NCBI RefSeq assembly: GCF_000420845.1
Contig: NZ_ATVS01000027.1
Span: forward strand, 1-50,678
DNA length: 50,678 nt
Direction: 5' to 3'
DNA from: Butyrivibrio sp. AE3009
Lineage (GTDB): Bacteria; Bacillota; Clostridia; Lachnospirales; Lachnospiraceae
The notes under the pieces were generated by a model. The model did not search any database and was not told where the DNA came from. It worked only from the letters and a program-made list of their open reading frames with translations. Shown piece after piece: positions 17,437-25,886 of this stretch. Each line of letters opens with the position of its first letter. Within the stretch, counting starts at the first letter, position 1. The position numbers and the translations under genes were made by a program.

Positions 17437-18993
17437 ATGTATTGTATTCACTGTGGTGCCCAAATAAGCGACACATCTAATTTCTGCTTGAAATGCGGCA
17501 AACCCACCTCACCAAGTACATCAGGCCGAGAGATCTATTTTTCCAAACAAAAGGCAGTTAATCATATTCAAATGCTTACCAGGCAGTCTGCCGAGAAAAT
17601 TGCGGAGGAACCCGGTTACTTTTGCTTTAATTGCGGATGTTATATAGACAGCAATCTTGCACAGCAGGAGGGCAGAGGAGTTTGTTCAGCCTGTGGAACA
17701 ACCGTTATTCGTGAATATCTTCGTCCCCAGAACCTGCTTGGGAACCTTGCCAAGAAGTTCTCTTCTGTGGGAAATCATAACACCCCACTTACCCCTGAGA
17801 AGCTTATTTACAATTACTATGGATCCCTTTATTATCAGCAGACCGGCTATCCCTTTGAGGAAGTTGCGGTTGATAAGGAAAAGACCGGAAAATATCTCGT
17901 AGAAGTTGGATATCAGAAGGCCAGAGCAAGCTTTAAGAGCTACAGAACCTATATCTTTTTTAACGTTCTGATACCTGAGGAAAACGGATCTTTTCAGGAA
18001 ATAGATGCAATTGTCGTATTCGGATCCATGATATACGTGATAGAAGCCAAGAACAGAAGCGGCATGTACAGTATGAACGGCCTTGCCGAGGATTACTGGG
18101 ATTTTGAATCCTATGACGGAGAAAAGGCTAAGGTCTATAATCCGCTGTTGCAGAACAATGAACATGTAGCTGCCCTTCAGCACTATCTTCGTGACAAACT
18201 GGATTTTGAACCTTTCTTTTTCAATTTTGTGAGCCTTGCAGGTAACGGAACAGTCAACTGGAATATTCCGATCGATCCTCTTGATGAGCTTAAGCTTGGC
18301 TGCTGGAGAGTTACCAACAACGTTTCAATTGAGAAGACCTTCACTGATGATTTTGGAGTCTTTTTGCAGAAAATGATGGCTCCCGGTTATGATGATGGTT
18401 TTCCGGATTATGATGACAAATATGCTCAGATGATCCTCAAGGCCATGGAACCCGTTCTCAATGAACCCATGGAGGAGAGAGACAGGAAGATTGCAGAGAG
18501 GGAAAGTAATAAGGATGATAAGGGACAGCGACCGTATTCCTATTTCTTTGGTATGATCAACGGTTCGGTTCCTATCCTGTACAGAACCAATCATGTGCAC
18601 AGCCAGGTAATATATGCCTATACCGGCAGATGGAGCTCTGCCTACAACGTGGTTAATCTTGGAGAGAACGGAGATCCTTATCTTACGGATGAATCGGCCA
18701 CTGTTGAATGGTCTGCCATCAATACCGAAGAGGACCTGCGAAACGCATTTCTTTTCGTCAAGAACGGCAATCCACAGGCAGATGGTCAGGCAAGCGGCTA
18801 TGGAGACAGCGCGCCTAATGCATCAATATCTGAATTTGAGTCCATGTTCTTCCATGGCTGCAATGATCTTGCTACCTTGAACGCAAGATATAAGAATCTG
18901 TGCAAGACCTTCCATCCCGACGGAGCCAGCGGAGATGAGGAGACCTTCAAGAAGATGCAGAAGGCATATGAGAGCATAAAGGCAAGACTATAA
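17437..18993 (+). CDS. Zinc ribbon-NERD-J-domain protein
   Basis: This 518-residue soluble protein joins three kinds of domain. Residues 3-20 are a zinc ribbon (CIHC and CLKC pairs), and a second ribbon follows at about 60-90 (CFNC, then CSAC). A NERD (nuclease-related) domain spans about 130-270, with the PD-(D/E)XK-like residues D190, E203 and K205 in QEIDAIVV and VIEAKNRSG. The last 45 residues resemble a J-domain, with YKNLCKTF followed by HPD (H493-D495) and a helix KKMQKAYESIK. Known J-domains use HPD to stimulate Hsp70. I chose ATG 17437, 8 nt after GGAGGAG, instead of the GTG at 17428, which overlaps that site. A nucleic-acid function linked to a chaperone is inference. Confidence 0.8.
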   Translation: MYCIHCGAQISDTSNFCLKCGKPTSPSTSGREIYFSKQKAVNHIQMLTRQSAEKIAEEPGYFCFNCGCYIDSNLAQQEGRGVCSACGTTVIREYLRPQNLLGNLAKKFSSVGNHNTPLTPEKLIYNYYGSLYYQQTGYPFEEVAVDKEKTGKYLVEVGYQKARASFKSYRTYIFFNVLIPEENGSFQEIDAIVVFGSMIYVIEAKNRSGMYSMNGLAEDYWDFESYDGEKAKVYNPLLQNNEHVAALQHYLRDKLDFEPFFFNFVSLAGNGTVNWNIPIDPLDELKLGCWRVTNNVSIEKTFTDDFGVFLQKMMAPGYDDGFPDYDDKYAQMILKAMEPVLNEPMEERDRKIAERESNKDDKGQRPYSYFFGMINGSVPILYRTNHVHSQVIYAYTGRWSSAYNVVNLGENGDPYLTDESATVEWSAINTEEDLRNAFLFVKNGNPQADGQASGYGDSAPNASISEFESMFFHGCNDLATLNARYKNLCKTFHPDGASGDEETFKKMQKAYESIKARL

Positions 18994-19095
18994 AGCATAA
19001 TAAAAAGGCAATTACTGAGAAGAAAAAGAGGCCTTTGTGTGTTACAATATTTTGGAATGATTTTGTTGATGTCGTAACATTTGGGGAGATTTACG

Positions 19096-20946
19096 ATGAT
19101 TGATGGGAAAAAGATTGTAGCACTATGTGCATACAGGATATATGATCCGCAATTTTTTGACTGCGTGACAGAGCTCAATGAGCTTCTGAAGGCTCAGGAT
19201 TGCAGGTTGTTTATTTACACCATGAACTCCGAGATCGGTAACAGCGGAGATTATGAGGCTGAAGCTTCTGTTTATGATCTGATACCTTTTGATAAGACTG
19301 ACGCTGTCATTATTATGGCAGAGAAGATCAAGAAGAGAGAGGTTGTTCAGCATATTATCGATTCCGCAACGGGGTACAATGTACCTTGCATTGTTGTGGA
19401 CGGCGATTATGACAATGTTGCCAAGGTGAAATTTGACTACGGTAAGGGCTTTGAAGCAGTAGTCAGACACATTATCGAACAGCACAAGCCCAAGTGCCCC
19501 CACTTCATGGCCGGCAAGATGGACAGTGAATTCTCCAACGAGAGAATAGAAGTGTTCAAAAAAGTAATCGCTGAGAACGGTTATACTTTTGATGACAGTA
19601 TGTTAAGCTATGGCGACTTCTGGTCCATTCCGGCCAGGAAAGTTGCCCATGAGCTTCTTAAAAGAGAAGTACTTCCCGACGCTATTATCTGCGCCAATGA
19701 TATCATGGCTATCAATGTCTGCGACATATTTACGGCAGCCGGAATCAAGGTCCCGGGAGATGTTGTGGTCTCAGGCTTTGACGGAATAGATGAGGCCTTT
19801 CTTGCCAAGCCCGGAATGACTACCGCTATATGTGAGAGTAAGGTCCTGGCAGATACCATCAGTGAGGTGACACAGGCAGTTCTTGGCGGTACCAGAGACA
19901 TCGAGAGGTGGATCACACCTACCTTTGTTCCCAATGAATCCTGCGGATGTCCCCGCAGTCTTTTCGAAGTCAATTCCGTTGTACATGGACTTAATAACAG
20001 GTTTTACCATCATCAGGATGATATCCACATCATGCATGTATTGGCCTCCACCATCATGGCAAGTGAGAGCATAGGTGATTGCACCGGTCATATCAGGGAG
20101 AATCTTTCCGACAATATGTGCGTCGTTGTTGAGGATGCCTGCTTTGATCTTGAGAGGAACTATTTCCTTGACCATGTTACTAATACTACCAAGAGTATTA
20201 TTTATAACAGTTATTGCAAATGTAATCAGATTACTCCCTTTGATCCCGAGTGTGTTATTCCAAGTCTCATGGAGGCTATGGATGCGGGATATCCGCTCAT
20301 ATTCAATGCTCTTGAATACATGGGCAGAGCTATAGGTTTTGTCTGCTATTCTTTTGACAGATATGACCTTATAGATTATTCCAAGACTCCCAGCGTGACC
20401 AACTGCCTTAGTATGGGCCTTGGCGGATTTATAATGATCCGTTATCAGAGATACCTCAAGGACAAGATCCAGCAGATGTATCAGAACGATGCCCTGACAG
20501 GACTCTACAACAGAGTTGCGTTCCTGGCCAAATATGAGGAGTTCAGGAGTAAGCCCCAGAATAAGGGTAAACAGCTCAACATTATCATGGCTGACCTTAA
20601 CGGTCTTAAGATCATTAACGATACCATGGGACATGCAGCCGGTGACAGAGCCATTGCTACTGTGGCCAATGCCCTGAGAGCTGAGTGCCCGTCAGAGACT
20701 CTTCTTGTTCGATTCGGAGGAGATGAGATGATCGCCCTTGTTCCCGGTGAGAACAACGTGGATTCTATCATCTACAGAGTCAAGGAGCATCTGGCAACGG
20801 ACAGCAAGCGCCTTGGGTATCCCATAACCGCCAGCTACGGAACCTATTCCACCGTGCTTTCGGATGAGCTTAATCTTGAGGATGTCATAGCCATCGCCGA
20901 TGAGCAGATGTACATCATGAAGAAGGGCTCCAGGATAATAAGATAA
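19096..20946 (+). CDS. Cytoplasmic LacI-type sensor fused to GGDEF diguanylate cyclase
   Basis: This 616-residue protein probably makes cyclic di-GMP in response to a small ligand. Residues 1-280 are a periplasmic-binding-protein-like fold of the LacI/GalR effector kind (DAIICANDIMAINVCDIFTAAG, VVSGFDGIDEAFLAKPG), but there is no signal peptide and no helix-turn-helix, so it senses inside the cell. A linker domain of about 150 residues follows. The GGDEF domain starts at DALTGLYNR, has MADLNGLKIINDTMGHAAGD, and its active loop reads GGDEM (residues 541-545) instead of GGDEF, a tolerated change. I see no RxxD inhibitory site before the loop. ATG 19096 lies 7 nt after GGGGAG; the TTG at 19081 is rejected. 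A strong terminator follows. Confidence 0.88.
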   Translation: MIDGKKIVALCAYRIYDPQFFDCVTELNELLKAQDCRLFIYTMNSEIGNSGDYEAEASVYDLIPFDKTDAVIIMAEKIKKREVVQHIIDSATGYNVPCIVVDGDYDNVAKVKFDYGKGFEAVVRHIIEQHKPKCPHFMAGKMDSEFSNERIEVFKKVIAENGYTFDDSMLSYGDFWSIPARKVAHELLKREVLPDAIICANDIMAINVCDIFTAAGIKVPGDVVVSGFDGIDEAFLAKPGMTTAICESKVLADTISEVTQAVLGGTRDIERWITPTFVPNESCGCPRSLFEVNSVVHGLNNRFYHHQDDIHIMHVLASTIMASESIGDCTGHIRENLSDNMCVVVEDACFDLERNYFLDHVTNTTKSIIYNSYCKCNQITPFDPECVIPSLMEAMDAGYPLIFNALEYMGRAIGFVCYSFDRYDLIDYSKTPSVTNCLSMGLGGFIMIRYQRYLKDKIQQMYQNDALTGLYNRVAFLAKYEEFRSKPQNKGKQLNIIMADLNGLKIINDTMGHAAGDRAIATVANALRAECPSETLLVRFGGDEMIALVPGENNVDSIIYRVKEHLATDSKRLGYPITASYGTYSTVLSDELNLEDVIAIADEQMYIMKKGSRIIR

Positions 20947-20971
20947 ATTAAATATTTGCATGAATACTATG

Positions 20972-21014
20972 CGGAACGTTTCTAATGTTTTTTTAGAAAC
21001 GTTCCGTTTTTTTA
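20972..21014 (+). terminator. Strong rho-independent terminator
   Basis: A perfect 14-bp stem (CGGAACGTTTCTAA with its complement, 20972-20985 and 20993-21006) has a 7-nt loop and is followed by seven Ts. It ends the GGDEF transcript. Confidence 0.92.
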
Positions 21015-21146
21015 TTTCATTTTATTTCCGTAAAAGGGTTAATTTTTCTGCAAAAAATGACGATATACCAAACGGCGTAGAATCGTTTTTTATGGAAAAA
21101 GTAAAATTTTATTTCTGACATTCAAATTGAAAAGAGGGGTTTCCAT

Positions 21147-23909
21147 ATGAAGAGATGGCTGAAGATAATGAGTCTTATAATGAGCGTGCTGTTGCTTTCC
21201 GCAAATATGCACGCTATTTCCGCAAGGGCGGCTAATCTTGACGGGGCCAATGCAGCCAAGATCGCCAGCGCGATCACCAGCACGGCAGAGCAGCAGGCCA
21301 GGAAACAGGGAAAGGATTATTTCAAGACTCTTGCCAATGGAAGGATTATCTATGTCAAAGGCTTCAAAGTAACTAATTTAACTCCTCCTTCCCATGGTCA
21401 GCTTCTTGATACATCTGCAACCGTAACAGCAGACAGTGGTCTTTCCTGGGAAGTTCCGGTTATCTGGGTTGATCAGAACGGAAATATGCTAAAGATTGCT
21501 CTGGATATAGACGGAGTAGTGGCCTGCTATCCGATTCTGGCATTTTACCTGCCTGAAGGTTATGCAATGGCAACAGGTAAAAATGTGACTTATGACATCA
21601 GTATGCCTGATTTCGTGACAGATCTTATGGCTAAGTCCGGTGTCGCAACCCTCTCTAATCCCTCAAACGGAGTAACCTATATCACACCTCTTCTTCCCGG
21701 AAAAAACAAAGTGGAAGCCAATAGAACAACTCAGTATTCTCTTTATGATGAGGAAGAAACTGAAAGTGCGTCTTCAGGCGTTGAAGAAAAGCCTTATGTG
21801 CCCCAGGCAGATACTTCCGATAGTGGGAATGGCAACGGCGGTAGCGGCGGTGGAAGATCCGGAGACAGAAGCGGATATAAGAAGTATGATCCAAAGCTAA
21901 GTGAAGATGAAGAGAAGGCGATAATCGATCTACATGTTCAAAGTGACGATAGTTCCAAGGATGCTATTGAGGAGCTTAAAAATCTTGATAAAAATGACCT
22001 CGCTTGGTTTATATCTTTTGTAAAAAATGTTGTTGAACCGGAGGCAGTGCAGCTGCTTGAGCAGAAGTTCCCTGCCTATGGTGATGCGGCTGAAAAGAAG
22101 AAAGATGAGGCAGAGCTTGGAGAGAAACTGGGATTATATGTATATTACAAGGCTGCTGAAGGGTCTCAGAATTCCGGAAATTCCGAAGTGGGCGATGAGA
22201 CTGATGAAACTGACAATACAGGCGGTGAAGTTGGAAATGGCACTATTGCTGAACTTAAATGGGATTATAGCGAACAGGGTGAACTGACATATTCCCTTGG
22301 AATAAATGTTTCCTATTTCTACACAGTGGATAAAGAGTCGGGTAAGACTGTGTTCAACGATGAAGCATATGATCTTCTCGATAATACCTTGCTACATGAA
22401 ATCATGCATGCCCATATGCTTGACTATACCAGAACCGGAATGACCGGAAAGAAGTATGATGAAGCAAGCGGTAAATATGTGAATTCGGCAGAAAACAAGT
22501 TCCCGACATGGTTCATCGAAGGTATGGGAATGTCTGTTGATAATCCATATCAGTACTTGAACGAGTATTTTACAGGTGTGAAGGATAACTCTGTCGGATA
22601 TGGATTTGATAAGGAGTCAAAAACCTATGATGCAGAGCTCCTTAAGGAAAGATACAGTTCCGATAACACCATGCAGCTTGGTTACGCAGATGGCAGTAAT
22701 CCATCTGATGTAACAAAGAGCGCTTATGCAAGCGGATATCTTGCCAATGTATATCTGGCCTACTTGGCAGCTATAGCATACGATAAAAAGGATGCCATTT
22801 CGGAGAAAAAAGGTGAGATTACTATTGATTCCAAGGTCATCCGTAGCGGAATGAATCATATTTTGGAAGAACTCCATAACGGAAAAACTCTGGATAATAT
22901 AATTGGTGAAATATCACCTTCTGATGGCGCAGGCGGCAATTGCTACAGTAATACCGATGAGTTTGCAAGTAAGTTCATAGCATCAAGCGGAGAGGATAGT
23001 GACGGAGGCAAATCAGCGGATTTTTGCGCCACCCTGTTAAGCTATTTTGCTTCAAACAGCGATAATACAGCGAATGGCAAAAACGTTAACGGATCCGTAC
23101 TTTTGGATTTTGATGATTTGGATACATATCAGCTTAAAGGCATAAGTAAAGTTAAGACAGAGGTCTATGTACTTGATAATGCTCAGGAGAGTAAGTCAAA
23201 TGTGAATTCTGAAGAAGCACAAAAATCCGGTGGAAAAAAAGACACAGGAACGATTGTTGATACATCAGACGAAAACTCTTCAGAAAATACCGATACGGAT
23301 TCTTCAGAACAGTCAGAGGAGAAAAAAGCCTTGGATAAAGTAAGTGTTCCTACTGACAGTACTCCGGAGAATCAGGATAATGCCTCTGAAGGAAACGCCA
23401 TAGATAATACTTCCGATAGCTCAGATAACAGGGATTCATCTTCTGCAGATGATAACAAGAAATCATCAAAGCCTTTAGAGAAAGCTTCGGATGACTCAGA
23501 AGATGCAGAAAGCGACAGCTCATCAGCTGAAGAAGCTATCGAGGATGATTCCGAAGAAACTGCCGAGTTCCCTGTTGAGCAAGAACAACCTGAGAATGAA
23601 TCTATAGAAGAGCCCGAGCCGGAACCTGCTCCAGAAACAGCCCCTGCCCCTGAGGAACCTGCAGAGCAGCCAGCCGCTGAACCTCAGCCGGCACCTGAGG
23701 CAGCACCTGCGCCGGAAGTAGCTCCTGAACCGGAATCTGCTCCGGCAGAAGACTACACACCGCCAAGCATGATAATTTCCGAACCCGAGCCCGAACCTGC
23801 ACCCCAGGAACCCGCTTCCCAGGATAACAATCAGGAAGTTCTGGATGCAGTTAAACCTGAGCCATCCTCCAATGATGACAGTTCTTCATCGGAGAATTCC
23901 GGAGAGTAA
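21147..23909 (+). CDS. Secreted HExxH metalloprotease with Glu/Pro-rich tail
   Basis: This 920-residue exported protein has a signal peptide (residues 1-30, basic start, hydrophobic core, cleavage near ARAAN). Residues about 60-170 may be a substrate- or cell-binding domain of unknown type. The catalytic domain contains HEIMH (417-421) and, 37 residues later, the third zinc ligand candidate Glu458 in TWFIEGMGMS, the gluzincin layout. The segment resembles the protease domain of flagellinolysins, but there is no flagellin part. After about residue 690 the chain is low-complexity: Ser/Asp/Glu-rich, then Pro-Glu-Ala repeats such as PAPEAAPAPEVAPEPESAP, with no LPXTG. An AGAGGGG site precedes the ATG. 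Substrate is unknown. It is convergent with the VWA lipoprotein. Confidence 0.8.
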   Translation: MKRWLKIMSLIMSVLLLSANMHAISARAANLDGANAAKIASAITSTAEQQARKQGKDYFKTLANGRIIYVKGFKVTNLTPPSHGQLLDTSATVTADSGLSWEVPVIWVDQNGNMLKIALDIDGVVACYPILAFYLPEGYAMATGKNVTYDISMPDFVTDLMAKSGVATLSNPSNGVTYITPLLPGKNKVEANRTTQYSLYDEEETESASSGVEEKPYVPQADTSDSGNGNGGSGGGRSGDRSGYKKYDPKLSEDEEKAIIDLHVQSDDSSKDAIEELKNLDKNDLAWFISFVKNVVEPEAVQLLEQKFPAYGDAAEKKKDEAELGEKLGLYVYYKAAEGSQNSGNSEVGDETDETDNTGGEVGNGTIAELKWDYSEQGELTYSLGINVSYFYTVDKESGKTVFNDEAYDLLDNTLLHEIMHAHMLDYTRTGMTGKKYDEASGKYVNSAENKFPTWFIEGMGMSVDNPYQYLNEYFTGVKDNSVGYGFDKESKTYDAELLKERYSSDNTMQLGYADGSNPSDVTKSAYASGYLANVYLAYLAAIAYDKKDAISEKKGEITIDSKVIRSGMNHILEELHNGKTLDNIIGEISPSDGAGGNCYSNTDEFASKFIASSGEDSDGGKSADFCATLLSYFASNSDNTANGKNVNGSVLLDFDDLDTYQLKGISKVKTEVYVLDNAQESKSNVNSEEAQKSGGKKDTGTIVDTSDENSSENTDTDSSEQSEEKKALDKVSVPTDSTPENQDNASEGNAIDNTSDSSDNRDSSSADDNKKSSKPLEKASDDSEDAESDSSSAEEAIEDDSEETAEFPVEQEQPENESIEEPEPEPAPETAPAPEEPAEQPAAEPQPAPEAAPAPEVAPEPESAPAEDYTPPSMIISEPEPEPAPQEPASQDNNQEVLDAVKPEPSSNDDSSSSENSGE

Positions 23910-23929
23910 ATCTTTTTATATAAGGATGA

Positions 23930-23968
23930 CAGCAGGGACGGTTTTTATACCAGTGGGGACGGTTCTGC
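23930..23968 (+). repeat. GGGGACGGTT repeat element, copy 4
   Basis: A 32-nt block at 23935-23966 matches 6486-6517 with one mismatch (A to G). It carries the core at 23955-23964 and a partial core before it, with the TTTATACCA module between. No inverted partner is present here, so this is a half-element. It fills nearly all of the 60-bp gap between two convergent genes and ends next to the stop codon of the VWA gene. Confidence 0.85.
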
Positions 23969-23969
23969 T

Positions 23970-25691
23970 TCAGGCATCCTTGGCCATTCTTCTTACGAGA
24001 TATCTGAATTCATCCTTATATTCATCGGTTTCATCGATGGTCTTAAGGGTGTCAAGGATATCGTCCAGGGTTGCATCTCCAACGTGTTCGCTGTTTTCAA
24101 GGATCATGGCAAATTCAACTGCACAGCCTGCGAACTTGAAGCTGTCGCTGGGGGTATCTGTGTAGAGCTTGCTGCCGATGATGTATTCTTCGAGCTTGGA
24201 CTTGTTTCCGTCGGGCTCTTTGTATCTTAATGCCAGTGTTCCATAGTCGGTAGAAACGTTTGCATCGGTGTCATTATTCTGATATTTGAGGTTGATGGCT
24301 GATTTGGAACCAGTGGGAACGATCTCATACAGTGCAACAACTGTGTGGCCGGATCCAAGTTCGCCACCGTCCTTGGTGTCATCTGCAAAATCCATTGCAT
24401 CCATTGTTCTGTTCTGGTAACCGATAAGTCTGTAAGCGTTGACCTTGGCGGGATTAAACTCCATCTGGAACTTAACATCCTTGGCAACGGTTACAAGAGT
24501 TGAACTCATTTCATCCACAAGAACCTTGTGGCCCTCAAGCTTGGAATCGATGTAGGAGTAGTTGCCGTTACCGCAGTCAGCAAGTCTTTCAAGGCTGGCA
24601 TCCTTAAGATTTCCTGTGCCAAAGCCAAGAACTGACAAGAAGATTCCATCATTCTTTTTCTCTTCGATAAATCTCTCAAGCTCGTCGGGATCTGAGATAC
24701 CTACATTCAGGTCGCCGTCTGTTGCCATGATGATTCTGTTGTTTCCGCCTTCGATGAAGTTCTCTTTTGCTACTTCATAGGCCATCTCCATTCCGCGCTG
24801 GCCTGCTGTTGCGCCGCCTGCTGAAAGAGAGCGGATGACTTTCTCTATTTTCTTTTTATCCTTAATTCCAACACCGTCAAGAAGAAGTTCCTCTCTGCTT
24901 GCATAGGTTACAATTGAGATGGTGCTGTTCCCGGGAAGATTGTCAACGAGGTCCAGCATTGAAGTCTTAAGGAGCTCTAACTTGTCAGATGAGCTCATGG
25001 AACCGGATACGTCAATCAGGAAAACAAGGTTACTGTCAGGCATCTCTTCGGAAAAACTTTCCTCAGCCTTAACACCTACGAATAACAGCTCATGCTCTGA
25101 GTTCCAGGGGCAGGTTGAGATCTCAGCTGTTACACCGAATTTGTTGCCGGCTTTGGGGCTAACCAGATTGTAATCGAAATAATTAAGGAACTCCTCTTCG
25201 CGGACTGCGTCGCCGTTTATGTCATACAGGCCATATCCGTCCTCGATCATTCTGCGGACATTTGCGTAGGATGCTGTATCAACATCTGCTGCGAAGGTTG
25301 AAAGAGGCTGTGTCTGAGCCAGGAAGAAACCTGCCTCCTCAGGCTTTTCATAGGATTCTCCGGGATTTATATTGTTGTAACGCTCATCGTAGTCTCCGTA
25401 GCTCTCTGTAACTGCTTTGTTTGCTGATTCATAGCCGGCAGCAGGGGCCATAGGAGCGGCTTCGTATGATTCGCACTCCTCGGTTGCAGCTTCATGTGAA
25501 GGCGAAGGAGATGCCTGTTCGCTTTTGGCTATGGGAGCTTCTGCTGCGGGAGCCTCTGTTGCCTGAGTGTCTGATGTGGGCATGGGGCTTGCTTCCTGCG
25601 CTGCACGATTTGCTCCGCCGCAGCCTGTAAGTGATGCTGCCATGATGGTGATTGTTGTCAGAAGTGATAATCCTTTAATATACCTTTTCAT
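23970..25691 (-). CDS. VWA-domain lipoprotein (YfbK/DUF3520 type)
   Basis: This 573-residue lipoprotein has a type II signal peptide ending in SLTGC (lipidated Cys24), then an Ala/Glu/Pro-rich linker to about residue 100. A conserved VWA-associated N-domain follows (PLSTFAADVDTASYANVRRM), then a von Willebrand factor A domain with the metal-site motif DVSGSMS (from D227) and later ATDGDLNVG. The C-terminal 200 residues, with FNPAKVNAYRLIGYQNR and GHTVVALYEI, are the DUF3520-type domain. This architecture is widespread and its role is not firmly known; metal-dependent adhesion at the outer face of the membrane is likely. Reverse-strand GGAGGG precedes the ATG. It is convergent with the metalloprotease and divergent from the YfhO gene. 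Confidence 0.9.
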   Translation of the reverse strand: MKRYIKGLSLLTTITIMAASLTGCGGANRAAQEASPMPTSDTQATEAPAAEAPIAKSEQASPSPSHEAATEECESYEAAPMAPAAGYESANKAVTESYGDYDERYNNINPGESYEKPEEAGFFLAQTQPLSTFAADVDTASYANVRRMIEDGYGLYDINGDAVREEEFLNYFDYNLVSPKAGNKFGVTAEISTCPWNSEHELLFVGVKAEESFSEEMPDSNLVFLIDVSGSMSSSDKLELLKTSMLDLVDNLPGNSTISIVTYASREELLLDGVGIKDKKKIEKVIRSLSAGGATAGQRGMEMAYEVAKENFIEGGNNRIIMATDGDLNVGISDPDELERFIEEKKNDGIFLSVLGFGTGNLKDASLERLADCGNGNYSYIDSKLEGHKVLVDEMSSTLVTVAKDVKFQMEFNPAKVNAYRLIGYQNRTMDAMDFADDTKDGGELGSGHTVVALYEIVPTGSKSAINLKYQNNDTDANVSTDYGTLALRYKEPDGNKSKLEEYIIGSKLYTDTPSDSFKFAGCAVEFAMILENSEHVGDATLDDILDTLKTIDETDEYKDEFRYLVRRMAKDA

Positions 25692-25886
25692 AATATTTTT
25701 CCCTCCAAAATACGGCTTATGTGTTTTTTGTTTTTTGCCGTTCTATCTTGTATACAGACGGGAAAAAGAAAATGTTGCAAGGAATTAAAATTTTTTTCAA
25801 AAAATTTTTTTTACAGTTTGTGCTATACTATCAATGTGCGATTTTATGCGCTTTTTTAAGAATAATAACTTTGGGAGATTTATTTA

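Noticed and set aside
18994..19095. Terminator after the NERD-J gene
   Set aside because: AAAGGC and GCCTTT can pair, but the loop is about 21 nt and no U-tract follows.
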